A stretch of 64,000 nucleotides of DNA, from positions 980,001 to 1,044,000 of the forward strand of contig NZ_AP018907.1 in NCBI RefSeq assembly GCF_003966715.1. The letters are read 5' to 3'. The stretch is from Blastochloris tepida. Lineage in GTDB: Bacteria > Pseudomonadota > Alphaproteobacteria > Rhizobiales > Xanthobacteraceae. Made by a program: the position numbers and the translations under genes. Positions 50,683 to 61,666 of the stretch are shown in pieces. The stretch's first letter is position 1. The number at the start of each line of letters is the position of its first letter. The notes below the pieces were generated by a model. It was not told where the DNA came from. It worked only from the letters and a program-made list of their open reading frames with translations, and ran no database searches.

Positions 50683-51612
50683 ATGGCCAACATCACGGCC
50701 CAGATGGTGAAGGACCTGCGCGAGAAGACCGGCGCGGGCATGATGGACTGCAAGACCGCGCTGAACGAGACCGGCGGCGATATCGAGGCCGCGGTCGACT
50801 GGCTGCGCAAGAAGGGCCTCGCCAAGGCCGCCAAGAAGGCCGGGCGCGTCGCCGCCGACGGCCTGATCGGCGTGGTGGTCGAGGGCAACAAGGGCGTGGT
50901 GGTCGAGGTCAATTCCGAGACCGATTTCGTCGCCCGCAACGATCATTTCCAGGGCCTGGTCAAGCTGATCGCCCAGGTGGCGCTCAAGACCGGCAGCGAC
51001 GTCGAGGCGATCCTCGCCGCCAAGGTCGGCGAGCACACGGTGCAGGAATCGATCGCCAGCGCCATCGCCACCATCGGCGAGAACATGACGCTGCGTCGCG
51101 CCGGGGTGGTCGAGGTCGGCTCGGGCGTGGTGGGCGCCTATGTCCACAGCGAGATCGCCCGCGATTCCGGCCTCGGCAAGATCGGCGTCGTGGTGGCGCT
51201 GGAGTCGACCGGCGCCGCCGACGTGCTCGCGCCGTTCGGCCGCATGCTGGCGATGCACATCGCCGCCGCCAATCCGCTGGCGGTCGATCCGTCGGGCATC
51301 GACCCGGCGGTGGTCGAGCGCGAGCGCGCGGTGCTGACCGAGAAGGCCGCGGCCACCGGCAAGCCGGCGGCGGTGATCGAGAAGATCGCCGAAAGCGGGC
51401 TCAAGACCTTCTTCAAGGAGGTCTGCCTGCTCGATCAGCCCTATGTGCACGATCCCGCCAAGACGGTGGCCCAGGCGATCAAGGAACTCGAGGGCAAGGC
51501 CGGCGGCGCGGTGGCGGTGAAGGGCTTCGTGCGCTTCGCGCTTGGCGAAGGCGTCGAGAAGAAGGAAGAAGACTTCGCGGCCGAGGTGGCGGCTGCGGGC
51601 GGCGTTGGCTGA
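50683..51612 (+). CDS. tsf: elongation factor Ts
   Basis: Nucleotide exchange factor for EF-Tu (309 residues). The N-terminal UBA domain with [22 protein letters not shown] and the core with [13 protein letters not shown] and HIAAANP are complete. The length is normal for the family. It lies after the terminator and copy A of the palindromic element. Confidence 0.97.
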   Translation: MANITAQMVKDLREKTGAGMMDCKTALNETGGDIEAAVDWLRKKGLAKAAKKAGRVAADGLIGVVVEGNKGVVVEVNSETDFVARNDHFQGLVKLIAQVALKTGSDVEAILAAKVGEHTVQESIASAIATIGENMTLRRAGVVEVGSGVVGAYVHSEIARDSGLGKIGVVVALESTGAADVLAPFGRMLAMHIAAANPLAVDPSGIDPAVVERERAVLTEKAAATGKPAAVIEKIAESGLKTFFKEVCLLDQPYVHDPAKTVAQAIKELEGKAGGAVAVKGFVRFALGEGVEKKEEDFAAEVAAAGGVG

Positions 51613-51628
51613 TCCGAGCGCCGGCCCT

Positions 51629-51681
51629 TGTGGATGAAATCCGACGCTTGGCACCCACGCGTCGGACAAATTTCATCCACA
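51629..51681. repeat. long hairpin between tsf and pyrH
   Basis: Stem TGTGGATGAAAT (51629-51640) with ATTTCATCCACA (51670-51681), and CCGACGC (51641-51647) with GCGTCGG (51659-51665); a 4-base bulge (ACAA) and an 11-base loop. In all 19 base pairs. No T-run follows it. It lies just before copy B of the palindromic element. Confidence 0.8.
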
Positions 51682-51694
51682 GAATCAATGGTTT

Positions 51695-51746
51695 GTGGGC
51701 CGACTTGTCCTGACATTTGTGGATGCAATTGTCAGGGTCGGACCAC
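51695..51746. repeat. palindromic intergenic element, copy B (tsf-pyrH)
   Basis: Outer arms GTGGGCCGA (51695-51703) and TCGGACCAC (51738-51746), one mismatch; inner arms CCTGACA (51709-51715) and TGTCAGG (51730-51736). Same framework as copies A and C. Confidence 0.75.
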
Positions 51747-51860
51747 GAGGGCCGGCGTTCATGTTCCGGTCGCCGAAAATCCCGGTCTCGACTGAGGATT
51801 TTCGGCGGGTCCGTTTCCGGGTTCGACGGGATCTCCCGGAAACCCTATGCGAGGTTTGCC

Positions 51861-52577
51861 GTGGGCGCGCTCCCCTACAAGCGGGTTCTGGTCAAGGTCT
51901 CGGGCGAAGCCCTGATGGGGCCCGAGGCCTTCGGCCTGCATCCGCCGACGGTGGCGCGCATCGCCGCCGATCTCGCCGCGGCACGGGCGCTCGGCTTCGA
52001 ACTGGCGGTGGTGGTCGGCGGCGGCAACATCTTCCGCGGCGTGCAGGGCGCGGCCAAGGGGTTTGACCGCGCCACCGCCGACCAGATGGGCATGCTGGCG
52101 ACCGTGATGAACGCTCTGGCGCTCGAACAGGCGGTGGAGGCGGCCGGCGCGCCGGCACGCACCCTGTCGGCGGTCGCCATGCCGACGGTGTGCGAGCCCT
52201 ATGCCCGGCAGACGGCGCTGGCCCACCTCGCCAAGGGCCGGGTGGCGCTGCTGGCGGGGGGCACCGGCAACCCGTTCTTCACTACCGACACCGGGGCGGC
52301 GCTGCGGGCGGCCGAACTCGGCTGCGGCGCCCTGCTCAAGGCGACCAATGTCGACGGGGTCTATTCGGCCGATCCGAAGAAGGACCCCGTGGCCGTGCGC
52401 TACGAGCGGCTCACGCACTCGGACGCCATCGACCGTCAGCTCGGGGTGATGGATGCTGCCGCGTTCGCGCTTGCCCGCGACAGCCGCATGCCTATCATCG
52501 TTTTTTCGATTCAGGAGCCTGGTGCGATCACCGCCGTGCTACGGGGGGAGGGGAGAGCAACCCTCGTCACGGCCTAG
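51861..52577 (+). CDS. pyrH: uridylate kinase
   Basis: UMP kinase of 238 residues that makes UDP for RNA, DNA and cell-wall sugars. [44 protein letters not shown] and [14 protein letters not shown] are family motifs. The best start is GTG 51861, with GAGG 6 bases before it. An ATG at 51847 is out of frame. The length is normal. Confidence 0.94.
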   Translation: MGALPYKRVLVKVSGEALMGPEAFGLHPPTVARIAADLAAARALGFELAVVVGGGNIFRGVQGAAKGFDRATADQMGMLATVMNALALEQAVEAAGAPARTLSAVAMPTVCEPYARQTALAHLAKGRVALLAGGTGNPFFTTDTGAALRAAELGCGALLKATNVDGVYSADPKKDPVAVRYERLTHSDAIDRQLGVMDAAAFALARDSRMPIIVFSIQEPGAITAVLRGEGRATLVTA

Positions 52578-52650
52578 TGGATGGACTCCGGCAGCCGGCA
52601 CAAGCGGTGCCCGGTTGCGGTGTGGTTTCGTCCGCGGACTCAACAAGCTG

Positions 52651-52700
52651 TGGGCCGATTTGGCCTGACATCGGCGTCGGCGGATGTCAGGATCGGGCCA
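52651..52700. repeat. palindromic intergenic element, copy C (pyrH-frr)
   Basis: Outer arms TGGGCCGAT (52651-52659) and ATCGGGCCA (52692-52700), one mismatch; inner arms CCTGACAT (52664-52671) and ATGTCAGG (52684-52691), perfect 8 bp. Shares TGTGGGCCGA-TTTG-CCTGACAT closely with copy B. Confidence 0.75.
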
Positions 52701-52751
52701 TGAAAGCAGCCGCGCCGGGACGCGCAGAAGACGCTCCAGCGGAGGAATGAC

Positions 52752-53315
52752 ATGTCGTCGGGTGAACACGACCTGCCCGAACTGAAGCGGCGCATGCAGG
52801 GCGCCATCAGCGTGCTGCGCCACGAGCTGAACGGGTTGCGCACCGGCCGGGCGTCGGCCAGCCTTGTCGAGCCGATCGAGGTGGAGGCCTATGGCGCCCG
52901 CATGCCGCTCAACCAGGTGGCCTCGATCAGCGTGCCCGAACCGCGCCTGCTGTCGATCCAGGTCTGGGACAAGGGCATGATGCATGCCGTCGAGAAGGCC
53001 ATCCGCGACAGCGACCTGGGGTTGAACCCGGCGACCGAGGGGCAGGTGATCCGCCTGCGCATCCCCGAGCTGACGCAGCAGCGCCGTCAAGAGCTTGTCA
53101 AGGTCGCTCACAAATATGCCGAGGCGGCGCGGGTCGCGGTGCGGCATGTGCGGCGCGACGGGCTCGACCATCTGAAGAAGCAGGAAAAGGACGGGCACGT
53201 CAGCCAGGATGATCTCGACCGGCTGAGCACCGAAGTCCAGAAGGCCACCGACGCCGCCATCGCCGAGGTCGATCAGGTCTTGGCGCAGAAAGAGAAAGAG
53301 ATCATGACCGTCTAG
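52752..53315 (+). CDS. frr: ribosome recycling factor
   Basis: Factor that, with EF-G, splits ribosomes after termination (187 residues). [49 protein letters not shown] and [17 protein letters not shown] are typical. ATG 52752 has GGAGG before it. Confidence 0.96.
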   Translation: MSSGEHDLPELKRRMQGAISVLRHELNGLRTGRASASLVEPIEVEAYGARMPLNQVASISVPEPRLLSIQVWDKGMMHAVEKAIRDSDLGLNPATEGQVIRLRIPELTQQRRQELVKVAHKYAEAARVAVRHVRRDGLDHLKKQEKDGHVSQDDLDRLSTEVQKATDAAIAEVDQVLAQKEKEIMTV

Positions 53316-53328
53316 GCCCGCGACGGTC

Positions 53329-54129
53329 ATGGCCGCCCCAGGCCGGCAACAACAGGTTCTTCGGATGCCGATGCCAGAACACAAGCTGTCCGAGACGAAG
53401 GCGCCGGCCGCAGGCAAATGCCCGCGGCACGTGGCGATCATCATGGACGGCAATGGCCGCTGGGCGGCGTCCCGCATGCTGCCGCGCGTCGAGGGGCACC
53501 GGCGCGGCGTCGAGGCGGTGCGCCGCACCGTGCGCGCCAGCCGCGAACTCGGCATCGACTATCTCACCCTCTACAGCTTCTCCTCGGAGAACTGGTCGCG
53601 CCCGCCCGAAGAGGTCGGCGACCTGATGGGGCTGATCCGCCGCTTCATCCGCAACGATCTGGCCGACCTGCACGCCAACAACACCCGGGTGCGGGTGATC
53701 GGGGTGCGCGAGGGGCTCGAGCCGGACATCCGGGGCATGTTGCACGAGGCCGAGACCCTCACCGCCAACAATACCGGGCTGGTCCTGGTGTTCGCGTTCA
53801 ATTACGGCTCGCGCCAGGAGATCCTCAACGCCGTGCGGCAGGTCGCCGGTGCCATCGCCTCCGGCACTCTCGACCCGAAGACACTGACGACCGAGACCTT
53901 CGCCCGCTGCCTCGACACCGTCGGCATTCCCGATCCGGACCTGATCATCCGCACGTCCGGCGAGCAGCGGCTGTCGAACTTCCTGCTGTGGCAGGCGGCT
54001 TATTCGGAGTTCGTGTTCACGCCGGTGCTGTGGCCGGATTTCGACCGCGCGGCGCTGGAGGCGGCGATCGCCGAGTTCAACGCCAGGGAACGTCGATTCG
54101 GTGGCCGGTTGGCCGCCGGATCGTCGTGA
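53329..54129 (+). CDS. uppS: undecaprenyl diphosphate synthase
   Basis: Cis-prenyltransferase (266 residues) that makes the lipid carrier for peptidoglycan and O-antigen. [10 protein letters not shown] with the catalytic Asp, [24 protein letters not shown] and the C-terminal [21 protein letters not shown] are complete. The start is uncertain: ATG 53329 (MAAPGRQQQ), 53365 or 53371 are possible, none with a strong ribosome site. It overlaps the start of cdsA (GTGA). Confidence 0.93.
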   Translation: MAAPGRQQQVLRMPMPEHKLSETKAPAAGKCPRHVAIIMDGNGRWAASRMLPRVEGHRRGVEAVRRTVRASRELGIDYLTLYSFSSENWSRPPEEVGDLMGLIRRFIRNDLADLHANNTRVRVIGVREGLEPDIRGMLHEAETLTANNTGLVLVFAFNYGSRQEILNAVRQVAGAIASGTLDPKTLTTETFARCLDTVGIPDPDLIIRTSGEQRLSNFLLWQAAYSEFVFTPVLWPDFDRAALEAAIAEFNARERRFGGRLAAGSS

Positions 54130-54992
54130 AGGGCACGTTCGTGACGCCGGTGGCAGGTCGCGTTCGGCCCATGTCCGACTTGCGGATGCGGGTGCTGTCC
54201 GCCGTGGTGCTGGCGCCGGCGGCGCTGGGGCTCACCATTCTGGGCGGTCCGGCCTTCTCGGGCCTCGTTCTCGTCGCATCGCTGATCGTGCTGGAGGAAT
54301 GGCTGCGGCTGATCGCCGGCTGCGCGCTCCGCAAGGTGGCGATTGCCGGCGGGCTGGGGCTGGCGCTGGCGACCCTGGCCTGGGAGCTCGGTTCGGGCAC
54401 CGGCGCGCTGGCGGCGGTGTTGGCCGGTGCCGTGGCGGCCACGGTCATCGCCGAGCCGGCGCATCGCAAATGGGTGCTGGGGGGCGTCGGCTATGCCGCG
54501 GCGCTGCTGCTGCCAGCCCTGGCGCTGCGCTGGGATGCGGCCTACGGCCTCGCCGGCATCCTGTTCGTGTTCGCGACGGTGTGGGCGACCGATGTTGCGG
54601 CCTATTTCGTCGGCCGGGCGGTCGGCGGGCCGAAGCTCGCGCCGCGCATCAGCCCCAAGAAGACGTGGTCGGGCAGCATCGGCGGCGCCGTGGCGGGCAC
54701 GGCCGCGGGCTGCGCGGTGGTCGCGTTCCTCGGAATTCCGGTGCCTTGGCACCTGCCCTGGCAGGTGGTGGCGGTGGCGTTCGCCACCTCCGTCGTCTCC
54801 CAGGGCGGCGACCTGTTCGAATCCTGGTTCAAGCGCCGGTTCGGCGCCAAGGACAGCGGCAGCCTCATCCCCGGGCATGGCGGTCTGATGGACCGTCTCG
54901 ACGGGGTGATCGCGGCGGTGCTGTTCCTGGTGCTGCTCGGCCTCATCCGCGGCGGAGCCGGCACGCCGGCGGCCAGCATCCTGATATGGTGA
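54126..54992 (+). CDS. cdsA: phosphatidate cytidylyltransferase
   Basis: Integral membrane enzyme that makes CDP-diacylglycerol from phosphatidic acid and CTP (288 residues). Several spans and the family signature [12 protein letters not shown] and [35 protein letters not shown] (split here) are present. GTG 54126 overlaps the uppS stop; ATG 54171 (MSDLRMRV) is an alternative start. The gap to dxr is 4 bases. Confidence 0.92.
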   Translation: MKGTFVTPVAGRVRPMSDLRMRVLSAVVLAPAALGLTILGGPAFSGLVLVASLIVLEEWLRLIAGCALRKVAIAGGLGLALATLAWELGSGTGALAAVLAGAVAATVIAEPAHRKWVLGGVGYAAALLLPALALRWDAAYGLAGILFVFATVWATDVAAYFVGRAVGGPKLAPRISPKKTWSGSIGGAVAGTAAGCAVVAFLGIPVPWHLPWQVVAVAFATSVVSQGGDLFESWFKRRFGAKDSGSLIPGHGGLMDRLDGVIAAVLFLVLLGLIRGGAGTPAASILIW

Positions 54993-54996
54993 CGTC

Positions 54997-56214
54997 ATGA
55001 CCGTTCCGCTCCAGGCGCCGCAGCAGGCGATCCCCTCCAGCGAGCCGCTGCGGATCAGCGTGCTCGGCGCGACCGGCTCGATCGGCACCAGCACGCTCGA
55101 TCTGGTGTCGCGGGCGCCGGAGCGCTACCGCGTCGAGGCGCTGGTGGCGCAGCGCGATGCGACGAAGCTGGCGGCGGCGGCGCGGGCCAATGGCGCGCGG
55201 CTGGCGGTGGTGGCCGATCCGGCCGCCTATCGCGACCTTACGGCCGCGCTCTCAGGCTCGGGCATCGAGGCCGCGGCCGGCCCTGAGGCAGTGGTGGAGG
55301 CGGCGCAGCGCCCGGCCGACTGGGTGATGGCGGCGATCGTCGGCACCGCCGGCCTTGCCCCGAGCCTTGCCGCGCTTTCGGCCGGCCGGCGGCTCGCGCT
55401 GGCCAACAAGGAATGTCTGGTGACGGCGGGCGAGCTGTTCATGCGCCGTGCTGCCGAGGTCGGCGCCACCGTGCTGCCGGTCGATTCCGAGCACAATGCG
55501 GTCTTCCAGGGGATGCTGTCGGGGCCGCGGGCGGCGGTGGAGCGCGTCACGCTGACCGCGTCGGGCGGGCCGTTTCGCACCTGGACGCGGGCGGCGATCG
55601 CGGCGGCGACGCCCGAGCAGGCGCTGAAGCACCCCAATTGGAGCATGGGCGCCAAGGTCACCATCGATTCGGCGTCGCTGATGAACAAGGGCCTGGAGCT
55701 GATCGAGGCCATGCACCTGTTCCAGCTCGACGCCGCCCAGCTCGACGTGCTGGTGCATCCGCAGTCGATCGTACACGCCCTGGTGCAGTACAGCGACGGC
55801 GCGGTGCTGGCGCAGATGTCGGTGCCCGACATGCGGGTGCCGATCGCCCATTGTCTCGGCTGGCCGGTGCGGCTGAACGGGCCGGTGACCCGGCTCGATC
55901 TGGCGACGATTGCGAGCCTCACCTTCGAGCGGCCCGACCTCGACCGATTCCCGGCGCTGCGAATCGCCATGGAGGCGCTGGCCGCCGGCGGGGCCGCGCC
56001 GACCGTGCTGAACGCCGCCAACGAGATCGCGGTCGCGGCCTTTCTGCAAAGACGGTTAACGTTTCCTGGCATCGCCGGTCTGGTGGCGGCGACGCTGGAG
56101 TCCGTCTCTCCGGGCGCCGCGCCGCAAACCCTTGCCGAGGCCCTGGCGCTGGACGCCGAGTCCCGCGTGGTGGCCGAGGGGCTCCTGCCCGAAATCGCCG
56201 CAAAGGCATCCTAG
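54997..56214 (+). CDS. dxr: 1-deoxy-D-xylulose 5-phosphate reductoisomerase
   Basis: Cytoplasmic enzyme of the MEP pathway (405 residues) that makes the first committed isoprenoid precursor. The NADPH site LGATGSIGTSTLDL, the metal and substrate residues in ANKECLVTAGELF, LPVDSEHNAVFQ, TASGGPFRTW and MGAKVTIDSASLMNKGLE are complete. The gene lies between uppS/cdsA and rseP, the usual alphaproteobacterial order. Confidence 0.96.
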   Translation: MTVPLQAPQQAIPSSEPLRISVLGATGSIGTSTLDLVSRAPERYRVEALVAQRDATKLAAAARANGARLAVVADPAAYRDLTAALSGSGIEAAAGPEAVVEAAQRPADWVMAAIVGTAGLAPSLAALSAGRRLALANKECLVTAGELFMRRAAEVGATVLPVDSEHNAVFQGMLSGPRAAVERVTLTASGGPFRTWTRAAIAAATPEQALKHPNWSMGAKVTIDSASLMNKGLELIEAMHLFQLDAAQLDVLVHPQSIVHALVQYSDGAVLAQMSVPDMRVPIAHCLGWPVRLNGPVTRLDLATIASLTFERPDLDRFPALRIAMEALAAGGAAPTVLNAANEIAVAAFLQRRLTFPGIAGLVAATLESVSPGAAPQTLAEALALDAESRVVAEGLLPEIAAKAS

Positions 56215-56411
56215 AGCCCGGTTCCCTCCTTGATCCCGTTTCAAGGTGGCTCGTGGTTACCAAGTCCTAAGGGATCTGGCGGATCACTTTAGGGATGCCG
56301 GTCCAAACTTGGCCGGAATCCCCTGGTCGAAGAGGGATTCCCGGCAGCCGGAAGCGCTCGGCGCCTGCCTAATCGGCCGGGCGCCGTCTCAATGGGAGCA
56401 GGACGCACAAG

Positions 56412-57557
56412 ATGGATTTGTTCAGCGCGCTCGGCGCCTTCGGCGGTGGGGTTCTCGGCTACGCTCTGCCGTTCCTGTTCGTCCTCACCATCGTGGTGTT
56501 CTTCCACGAGTTCGGGCACTTCTGGGTCGCCCGCCGCTGCGGGGTGAAGGTCGAGGCGTTCTCGATCGGGTTCGGGCCGGAGCTGTTCGGCTTCAATGAC
56601 CGCCACGGCACGCGCTGGCGGGTGGCGCTGGTTCCTCTCGGCGGCTATGTGCGCTTCTTAGGCGACGAGAACGCCGCCAGCGTGCCCGATGGCGAGGCCG
56701 TCCGCTCCATGACCGAGGCCGAGCGGCGGGTGAGCTTCTTCCACAAGACGGTGGGGCAGCGGGCGGCCGTGGTGGCGGCCGGGCCGTTTGCGAATTTCCT
56801 GCTGGCCATCGTCATCTTCGCCGGCATCTTCACGCTCTACGGCAAGCAGATCACTGCCGCCCGGGTCGACCGGGTGGAACCGGGCAGCGCCGCCGAAGCG
56901 GCCGGGTTCCAGCCCGGCGACGTGGTGATGTCGATCGACGGGCGGCCGATCCACAGCTTCTCCGACATGCAGCGCATCGTCGGCGCCAATGCCGGCGTCC
57001 CGCTCACCGTCGAGGTCGAGCGCGGCGGCACCCGCGAGACGCTGGTGGCGACGCCCGAGCTGCGCGAGAAGAAGGACAGTTTCGGCAACGTTCTGCGCAC
57101 CGGCATTCTCGGCCTGACGCGCTCGACGACGCCCGAAGACGTGACCTACGAGCGCTATGACCCCTTCACCGCGCTGTGGATGGGGGTGCAGGAATCCTGG
57201 TTCGTGATCGACCGCACGGTGGCCTATATCGGCGGCCTGATCAGCGGGCGCGAATCCGCCGATCAGCTCGGCGGACCGATTCGCATCGCCCAGCTGTCCG
57301 GGCAGGTCGCCGGGGTCGGTCTGGTGGCGCTGCTCAACCTCGCGGCGGTGCTGTCGGTGTCGATCGGCCTTCTGAACCTGTTTCCGGTGCCGATGCTCGA
57401 TGGCGGCCATCTCCTCTTCTACGCCATCGAGGCGGTGCGGGGCCGTCCGATCAGCGAGCGTGCCCAGGAGATGTCCTTCCGGATCGGGCTGGCGCTGGTC
57501 GTCATGCTGATGGTGTTTGCAACATGGAACGACATCGTCCATCTGGCGACGTCGTGA
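56412..57557 (+). CDS. rseP: site-2 membrane metalloprotease RseP
   Basis: Intramembrane zinc protease (381 residues) that cuts anti-sigma factors and signal peptides. The zinc motif HEFGHFWVARR is near the N-terminus, one PDZ domain sits at about residues 130-205 (GSAAEAAGFQPGDVVMSIDG) and the second zinc motif NLFPVPMLDGGH in the last membrane part. Four spans. The ATG at 56412 has GGAGCAGGA before it. Confidence 0.95.
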   Translation: MDLFSALGAFGGGVLGYALPFLFVLTIVVFFHEFGHFWVARRCGVKVEAFSIGFGPELFGFNDRHGTRWRVALVPLGGYVRFLGDENAASVPDGEAVRSMTEAERRVSFFHKTVGQRAAVVAAGPFANFLLAIVIFAGIFTLYGKQITAARVDRVEPGSAAEAAGFQPGDVVMSIDGRPIHSFSDMQRIVGANAGVPLTVEVERGGTRETLVATPELREKKDSFGNVLRTGILGLTRSTTPEDVTYERYDPFTALWMGVQESWFVIDRTVAYIGGLISGRESADQLGGPIRIAQLSGQVAGVGLVALLNLAAVLSVSIGLLNLFPVPMLDGGHLLFYAIEAVRGRPISERAQEMSFRIGLALVVMLMVFATWNDIVHLATS

Positions 57558-57716
57558 CCGTGACAGAGTGGCGGAAGAGCAACGGTGTCCAGAAATTCAC
57601 TGCGCCAGCCAGGGCCTTGGTTTCCAGGGGGTGGAAATGACTGTACAAGCGGTTTGTCCCCGTGGGATTCCCTTCTCGCGGAACGGCGTCAGAACAAACA
57701 TAACGGTTGCTTACCA

Positions 57717-60098
57717 ATGACTTATTGTGTTCGGGTTATTGGTCGACTGGTCACGGTGGTTGCGCTTGCCGCTGGCAGCATGACCATGGCCGGGGCGGGG
57801 TCTGTCATGCTTGCCACGCAAGCGTCGGCCCAGTCCGCGTCGTCCATCATCGTCCAGGGCAACCGCCGCGTCGACGCCGACACCATCCGCGGCTATTTCC
57901 GGGGTGACCGGCTCGATGCCGTCACCATCGACGAGGGCGTGAAGGGGCTGTTCGCCACCGGCCTGTTCGAGGATGTGCGGGTCAGCCAGCAGGGTGGGCG
58001 TCTGGTGGTCACGGTGGTCGAGAACCTCGTGATCAATCGCGTCGCCTTCGAGGGCAACAAGAAGATCAAGGACGACGTGCTGGCCGGCGAGGTCCAGTCC
58101 AAGTCGCGCGGGCCGCTGTCGCGCGCCGTCGTCCAGTCCGACGTCCAGCGCATTTTGGAAGTCTACCGCCGGTCGGGCCGCTACGACGTGCGGGTCGAGC
58201 CGAAGACGATCGACCTGCCGAACGGCCGCGTCGATCTCGTGTTCGAGGTCACCGAGGGCACCAAGACCGCCGTCCGCCGCATCGAGTTCGTGGGCAACAA
58301 GGCGTTCGGCTCCTGGAAGCTCAAGGACGTGATGAACACGACCGAGTCCAACTGGCTGAGCTGGATCAAGAACAGCGACGTCTATGACCCGGACCGGCTC
58401 AATGCCGACCAGGAGCTGCTGCGGCGCTTCTACCTCCAGCACGGCTATGCGGATTTCCGCATCATCTCGGCGGTGGCCGATCTGGACCGGCAGAAGAACG
58501 AGTTCAACATCACCATCACGCTCGATGAAGGGTCGCAGTACAAGTTCGGCACCATCGACGTGCAGTCGAACATCCGCGACGTCGATTCGGAGTCGCTGCG
58601 CAAGGTGCTGCGCACCCGCCAGGGCGACACCTACAATGCCGATCTGGTCGAGAAGACGATCGAAGACCTGACGATCGAGGTGTCGAAGAAGGGCTACGCC
58701 TTCGCGCAGGTGCGCCCGCGCGGCGACCGCGACGCCGCCACCCAGCAGATCTCGGTCGCCTATGTGATCGAGGAAGGACCGCGGGTCTATATCGAGCGCA
58801 TCAATGTGCGCGGCAACACCCGCACCCGCGACTATGTCGTGCGGCGCGAGTTCGACATCTTCGAGGGCGACGCCTACAACCGCGTGATGGTCGACCGGGC
58901 CGAGCGCCGGCTGAAGAACCTCGGCTACTTCAAGACGGTGAAGATCACCAACGAGCCGGGCTCGGCGCCCGACCGCGTGATCCTGAACGTCGACGTGGAG
59001 GACCAGCCGACCGGTGAATTCTCGGTGGCCGGCGGCTATTCGACGGCCGAAGGCTTCATCGGCGAGGTCTCGGTGGCGGAGCGCAACTTCCTCGGCCGCG
59101 GCTACTATGTCCGTCTGGCCGGCTCCTATGGCGAGTACTCGAAGAGCGCCGAGTTCAACTTCACCGATCCCTTCTTCATGGGATACCGCGTCGCGGCCGG
59201 CTTCGACCTGTTCTACAAGCAGACCGAGCCGTCCTCGTCGACGTCGGCCTCCTACAGCAACAACATGGTGGGCGGCACCATCCGCTTCGGCCTGCCGCTG
59301 CAGGACAATCTCTCGCTTCTGCTGCGCTACTCGCTCTATCAGCAGGAAATCGAGATCGGGAACGAGGCGTACAGGGACTGTAAGGCCGACGGATCGAATT
59401 TTCCGGAGTGTCAGGATAACGGTGAGGCGTCGCAGGCCTTCAAGCAGATCGCCGGCGATCCGCAGATCGTGTCGCTCGTCGGCTACACGCTGGCCTACAA
59501 CACGCTGGACAGCAACAAGCAGCCGACCAAGGGTCTCTATGCCGAGCTGAAGCAGGACTTCGCGGGTGTCGGCGGCGACGTCAACTTCATCCGTACCACC
59601 GGCGACGTGCGCTGGTACCACGATCTCGGCAGCGACATTGTCGGCCTGCTGCGCGCCCAGGGCGGCTACGTCACCGGCTGGGGCGACCAGGAATTCCGCA
59701 TCATGGATGGCTTCTTCATGGGGCCGAATCTGGTGCGCGGCTTCAAGTCGGCCGGCATCGGCCCGCGCGACATGGGCTCCAACAATCAGGACGCGCTCGG
59801 CGGCAGCATGTACTGGGGCACCACGGCGGAAGTGCAGTTCCCGGTGCCGTGGATGCCGAAGGACTTCGGCCTCAAGGGCGCGCTGTTCGCCGACGCCGGC
59901 TCGCTGTGGGACTACCAGGGCGAAATCTACAGCGGCATGGAGGTCTACGACACCAACGTCATCCGCTCGTCGGTCGGTGCCGGCGTGATCTGGTCGTCGC
60001 CCTTCGGCCCGATCCGCATCGACTACGCCGTGGCGCTGTCGAAGGCGGACTACGACAAAACCCAGGCCTTCCGCTTCAGCGGCGGCACGCGGTTCTGA
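57717..60098 (+). CDS. bamA: outer-membrane protein assembly factor BamA
   Basis: Outer-membrane insertase of 793 residues. The signal peptide ends around residue 40 (ATQASAQSA). Five POTRA domains follow, starting [14 protein letters not shown]. The barrel has the typical VRGF-like motif [15 protein letters not shown] and closes with FRFSGGTRF, with the last-residue Phe needed for insertion. ATG 57717 is the standard start. A good terminator lies 69 bases after the stop. Confidence 0.97.
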   Translation: MTYCVRVIGRLVTVVALAAGSMTMAGAGSVMLATQASAQSASSIIVQGNRRVDADTIRGYFRGDRLDAVTIDEGVKGLFATGLFEDVRVSQQGGRLVVTVVENLVINRVAFEGNKKIKDDVLAGEVQSKSRGPLSRAVVQSDVQRILEVYRRSGRYDVRVEPKTIDLPNGRVDLVFEVTEGTKTAVRRIEFVGNKAFGSWKLKDVMNTTESNWLSWIKNSDVYDPDRLNADQELLRRFYLQHGYADFRIISAVADLDRQKNEFNITITLDEGSQYKFGTIDVQSNIRDVDSESLRKVLRTRQGDTYNADLVEKTIEDLTIEVSKKGYAFAQVRPRGDRDAATQQISVAYVIEEGPRVYIERINVRGNTRTRDYVVRREFDIFEGDAYNRVMVDRAERRLKNLGYFKTVKITNEPGSAPDRVILNVDVEDQPTGEFSVAGGYSTAEGFIGEVSVAERNFLGRGYYVRLAGSYGEYSKSAEFNFTDPFFMGYRVAAGFDLFYKQTEPSSSTSASYSNNMVGGTIRFGLPLQDNLSLLLRYSLYQQEIEIGNEAYRDCKADGSNFPECQDNGEASQAFKQIAGDPQIVSLVGYTLAYNTLDSNKQPTKGLYAELKQDFAGVGGDVNFIRTTGDVRWYHDLGSDIVGLLRAQGGYVTGWGDQEFRIMDGFFMGPNLVRGFKSAGIGPRDMGSNNQDALGGSMYWGTTAEVQFPVPWMPKDFGLKGALFADAGSLWDYQGEIYSGMEVYDTNVIRSSVGAGVIWSSPFGPIRIDYAVALSKADYDKTQAFRFSGGTRF

Positions 60099-60166
60099 GG
60101 CTGGCGGAACAGAATTGGGAAATCGGCTGCGCCTGCCGCCGGACCCGCCGCCACGAGCACTCTGCG

Positions 60167-60194
60167 AAATCCGGCCCCTGCGGGCCGGATTTTC
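60167..60194 (+). terminator. rho-independent terminator after bamA
   Basis: AAATCCGGCCC pairs with GGGCCGGATTT (11 bp, loop CTGC), followed by TTTC. A strong intrinsic terminator. Confidence 0.9.
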
Positions 60195-60494
60195 GTTTGA
60201 TGCGGCCTCCAATTGGTCCTTTCTGGAGGCTGGAAACCGCTTGAGCCGGGCCACGCCTGCCCGGCCTTCGCCAGCCGGCTGGGGATGGCGATGCCGCAGG
60301 CGGCGCCAAAGCGCGTTTTCCGCAACCGCGACAGCCGGTTTTGCGATAGAAGACGCGACGACTCATATGGTTCGCCGGACGGTCCCTTCGGGATCCCGGA
60401 CCCGGTCTCGCCGAGACTCCCCGTTCGGCAACGGGATTTTCGGCGACCGGAACAGGAAGCTCCGGCTCGATCGGCCGGGCTTCGTCGTAAACGC

Positions 60495-60529
60495 GAACGT
60501 CCGATCTGCGCCTGCCGTATCGGACGTTC
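60495..60529. promoter_or_regulatory. 11-bp inverted repeat upstream of lpxD
   Basis: GAACGTCCGAT (60495-60505) and ATCGGACGTTC (60519-60529) with a 13-base centre, 60 bases before the lpxD start. Could be a regulator site or a hairpin in the leader RNA. Confidence 0.5.
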
Positions 60530-60589
60530 TGGTCCCGCCTTCGCAAGAGACGCCGGTCGGCTGTGGCCTGCCGGCGACAGCCAGCCATC

Positions 60590-61666
60590 ATGCCCGAGCC
60601 CCGCTTCTTTCCCAGCCCCCAGCCTGTGACGCTCGGCGAGGTGGCGGAACTGGTCGGGGCCGAGCTGCCGCGGCCGGTCGATCTCTATCGCCAGATTTCG
60701 GGCGTGGCGCCGCTCGACCGGGCGGGGCCGGGCGATGCCACCTTCTTCGACAACACCAAGTACCTGCCGGCGCTTGCCGGCTCCCATGCTGCCGCCTGCT
60801 TCACCCGGTCGCGCCACGCGGCGCAGGTGCCGGCCCACATCGCGGTGCTGGTGGTGGCCGACCCGCACCGCGCGCTGGCGCTGCTGTCGCGCAAGCTGCA
60901 TCCGGAGGCGGTGAAGCCGGCCTCGGTGTTCGGCGCGGCCGGCGTGGCGCCGGGCGCCATCATTCATCCGACGGCGCGGCTCGAGCCCGGGGTCACCGTC
61001 GATCCCGGCGCGGTGGTGGGCGCCGATGTCGAGATCGGCAGCGGCACCTGCGTCGCCGCCAATGCGGTGATCGGCCAGAACGTGCGTGTCGGGCGCGACT
61101 GCTGGATCGGCCCCGGCGCCAGCGTCACCCACGCCATGCTCGGCAACCGGGTGATCGTCCATGGCGGGGTGCGCATCGGCCAGGACGGGTTCGGCTATGT
61201 GATGGGGCCGCGCGGTCACCTCAAGGTGCCGCAGCTCGGCCGGGTGATCATCCAGGACGATGTCGAGATCGGCGCGAATTCGACCATCGATCGCGGCGCC
61301 GGCGGCGACACGGTGATCGGCGAGGGCACCAAGATCGACAATCTGGTGCAGATCGCCCACAACGTCACCATTGGGCGCAACTGCGTGATCGTGGCCCAGG
61401 TCGGCATTTCCGGCAGCGCCACGCTGGGCGATTTCGTGGTGATCGGCGGCCAGGCCGGCGTCATCGGCCACGTCAATGTGGGCGACGGCGCGCAGATCGC
61501 GGCGACCTCCTCGGTGAAGGACGACGTGCCGCCCGGCGCGCGCTGGGGCGGGGCGCCGGCCAAGCCGGTGCGCGCGTGGTTCCGCGAGGTAACGTTGTTG
61601 GCCAAGCTGGCGGCCCAGGGCGAGGGCGAGCGGCCGGCGGGCAAGGACGAAGGGGGGGAGACATGA
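60590..61666 (+). CDS. lpxD: UDP-3-O-(3-hydroxyacyl)glucosamine N-acyltransferase
   Basis: Enzyme of lipid A synthesis (358 residues) that adds the second acyl chain. The N-terminal uridine-binding domain ([17 protein letters not shown]...) precedes a left-handed beta-helix of hexapeptide repeats (about 100-310), with the catalytic His in QIAHNVTIG. The start at ATG 60590 ([10 protein letters not shown]) is typical. The stop overlaps fabZ (ATGA). Confidence 0.95.
   Translation: MPEPRFFPSPQPVTLGEVAELVGAELPRPVDLYRQISGVAPLDRAGPGDATFFDNTKYLPALAGSHAAACFTRSRHAAQVPAHIAVLVVADPHRALALLSRKLHPEAVKPASVFGAAGVAPGAIIHPTARLEPGVTVDPGAVVGADVEIGSGTCVAANAVIGQNVRVGRDCWIGPGASVTHAMLGNRVIVHGGVRIGQDGFGYVMGPRGHLKVPQLGRVIIQDDVEIGANSTIDRGAGGDTVIGEGTKIDNLVQIAHNVTIGRNCVIVAQVGISGSATLGDFVVIGGQAGVIGHVNVGDGAQIAATSSVKDDVPPGARWGGAPAKPVRAWFREVTLLAKLAAQGEGERPAGKDEGGET

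Larger units (their letters stand above)
60099..60589. other. gap between bamA and lpxD with terminator and hairpin
   Basis: No gene is supported in about 490 bases. It holds the bamA terminator (60167-60194), a perfect inverted repeat GAACGTCCGAT/ATCGGACGTTC (60495-60529) and, in between, a stretch that weakly recalls the dispersed repeat at 42831 (TTTTCCGCA...CCGGTTTTGCG). The promoter for lpxD and downstream genes should be here. Confidence 0.6.
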
